A stretch of 64,000 bases of DNA from Mesobacillus harenae (lineage in GTDB: Bacteria; Bacillota; Bacilli; Bacillales; Cytobacillaceae). The stretch is taken from positions 62,001-126,000 of the forward strand of contig NZ_JABUNR010000015.1 of NCBI RefSeq assembly GCF_013343715.1, read 5' to 3'. The notes under the pieces were generated by a model that worked only from the letters and a program-made list of their open reading frames with translations, was not told where the DNA came from and ran no database searches. The translations under genes were made by a program, and so were the position numbers. Shown piece by piece: positions 63,509-64,000 of the stretch; position 1 is the stretch's first letter; every line of letters starts with the position of its first letter.

Positions 63509-64000
63509 ATGATTTTATGGAACGATCTAATTAAACCCATTCCGATTAAGATGGAGAAAGAGACAACTGTTAGCGAAGCACTTTGTGAAATGTTAGCGAG
63601 TGGAAGCGAGATCGTGTTTGTTTATGAGGGAGAAGATTTAATTGGCTATCTGGAACTGAAAGATTTAATTTTGGAGAAAAATCAAACCAACCTTATTCAG
63701 TATAAAACGGATATGCTGAAAGTACCTCAACATAAACCCGTTGAGTTTTATTACAATTGCTCGATCTTTATTGGGATAAATAAACAGAACGAGATTACAG
63801 GATACATAACCAAAGAAGAGGCTATTAGTAAAAGGAATGAAATTAAACTTTCACGAATGAATGAAAGTATAGATAGTGCTGAAATTGGTATTATTACGAT
63901 GGATAAAAAGTTTAATGTCTCGTTTATGAATGAGACGGCTGAAAACATCATCGGATTGACAAGGGCCTTCCTAATAGGGCGGAACTATCTGGATTTAATT
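63509..64000 (+). CDS. PAS/CBS-domain regulator, probable sigma-54 activator, truncated by window end
   Basis: 164 residues visible; the frame is open at the window end. The N-terminal half resembles a CBS-like sensor (EKETTVSEALCEMLASGSEIVFVYEGEDLIGYLEL, seen as KETTVSEALCEML and VFVYEGEDLIGYL). It is followed by a short helical linker and the start of a PAS domain (IGIITMDKKFNVSFMNETAE). CBS/PAS N-termini followed by a sigma-54 interaction domain are the standard layout of RocR/BkdR-type and related activators in Bacilli. The AAA+ and HTH parts would lie outside the window, so the activator role is inferred from domain order and the sigma-54 promoter at 59100. Confidence 0.72.
   Translation, partial: MILWNDLIKPIPIKMEKETTVSEALCEMLASGSEIVFVYEGEDLIGYLELKDLILEKNQTNLIQYKTDMLKVPQHKPVEFYYNCSIFIGINKQNEITGYITKEEAISKRNEIKLSRMNESIDSAEIGIITMDKKFNVSFMNETAENIIGLTRAFLIGRNYLDLI

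Overview
The window reads as chromosomal DNA of a low-GC Gram-positive, endospore-former-type Bacillaceae (Bacillus, Mesobacillus or Cytobacillus-like). The support is strong AGGAGG-type ribosome sites with frequent GTG and TTG starts, ywqA/ywqB, a YhdP-type transporter, YknW/YknX-like proteins, DUF3231 proteins, SH3b and LysM cell-wall hydrolases, an EpsA/EpsB/YwqE/EpsC exopolysaccharide block, and Kip/Pxp genes. No rRNA, tRNA or CRISPR array was seen.

Layout. 1-3.8 kb: a paired CrcB fluoride channel (first gene cut by the window edge), a DUF3231 protein, and a MerR regulator (apparent ATT start) in front of a CBS-domain transporter whose ribosome site is separated from its start by a small hairpin. 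3.9-9 kb: an imperfect tandem duplication, then the ywqB-ywqA pair (SWIM protein and SNF2 helicase). 9.4-11.3 kb: a YknW/YknX-like pair without YknYZ. 11.8-17.9 kb: three secreted cell-wall hydrolases. 18-21.7 kb: small unrelated genes. 21.7-24.4 kb: a frameshifted M14 carboxypeptidase and an SGNH-like hydrolase.

24.6-46.1 kb is one large Wzx/Wzy-type exopolysaccharide locus. It runs from chain-length modulator, tyrosine kinase and PHP phosphatase, through a structured leader with a strong terminator (candidate EAR/epsC RNA), to EpsC-like dehydratase and GalU. An AT-rich cassette follows with the initiating sugar transferase, enzymes for UDP-GalNAcA, five glycosyltransferases, an acyltransferase, a CapK-like ligase, Wzy, Wzx and GalE.

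46.2-55.6 kb is a decayed accessory region. It holds FN3-repeat and livF remnants, several families of REP-like palindromes, a RAYT (REP-associated tyrosine transposase) overlapping a truncated ComM/YifB gene, a second deleted RAYT, and an IS21 relic. Enclosed among these is an intact two-gene module: a PD-(D/E)XK nuclease with a RAMA-like tail, followed by an AIPR-family protein with its own nuclease-like N-terminus. This is the best candidate for a little-described defence system in the window.

55.7-58.6 kb carries an ABC-F protein and an intact M14 carboxypeptidase. 59.1-64 kb holds a pxpB-pxpC-biotin carrier-biotin carboxylase-pxpA operon behind a near-perfect sigma-54 promoter. A likely sigma-54 activator, partial at the window end, follows; its ribosome site is buried in a 10-bp hairpin. 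All assignments come from reading motifs and context; no database search was run.
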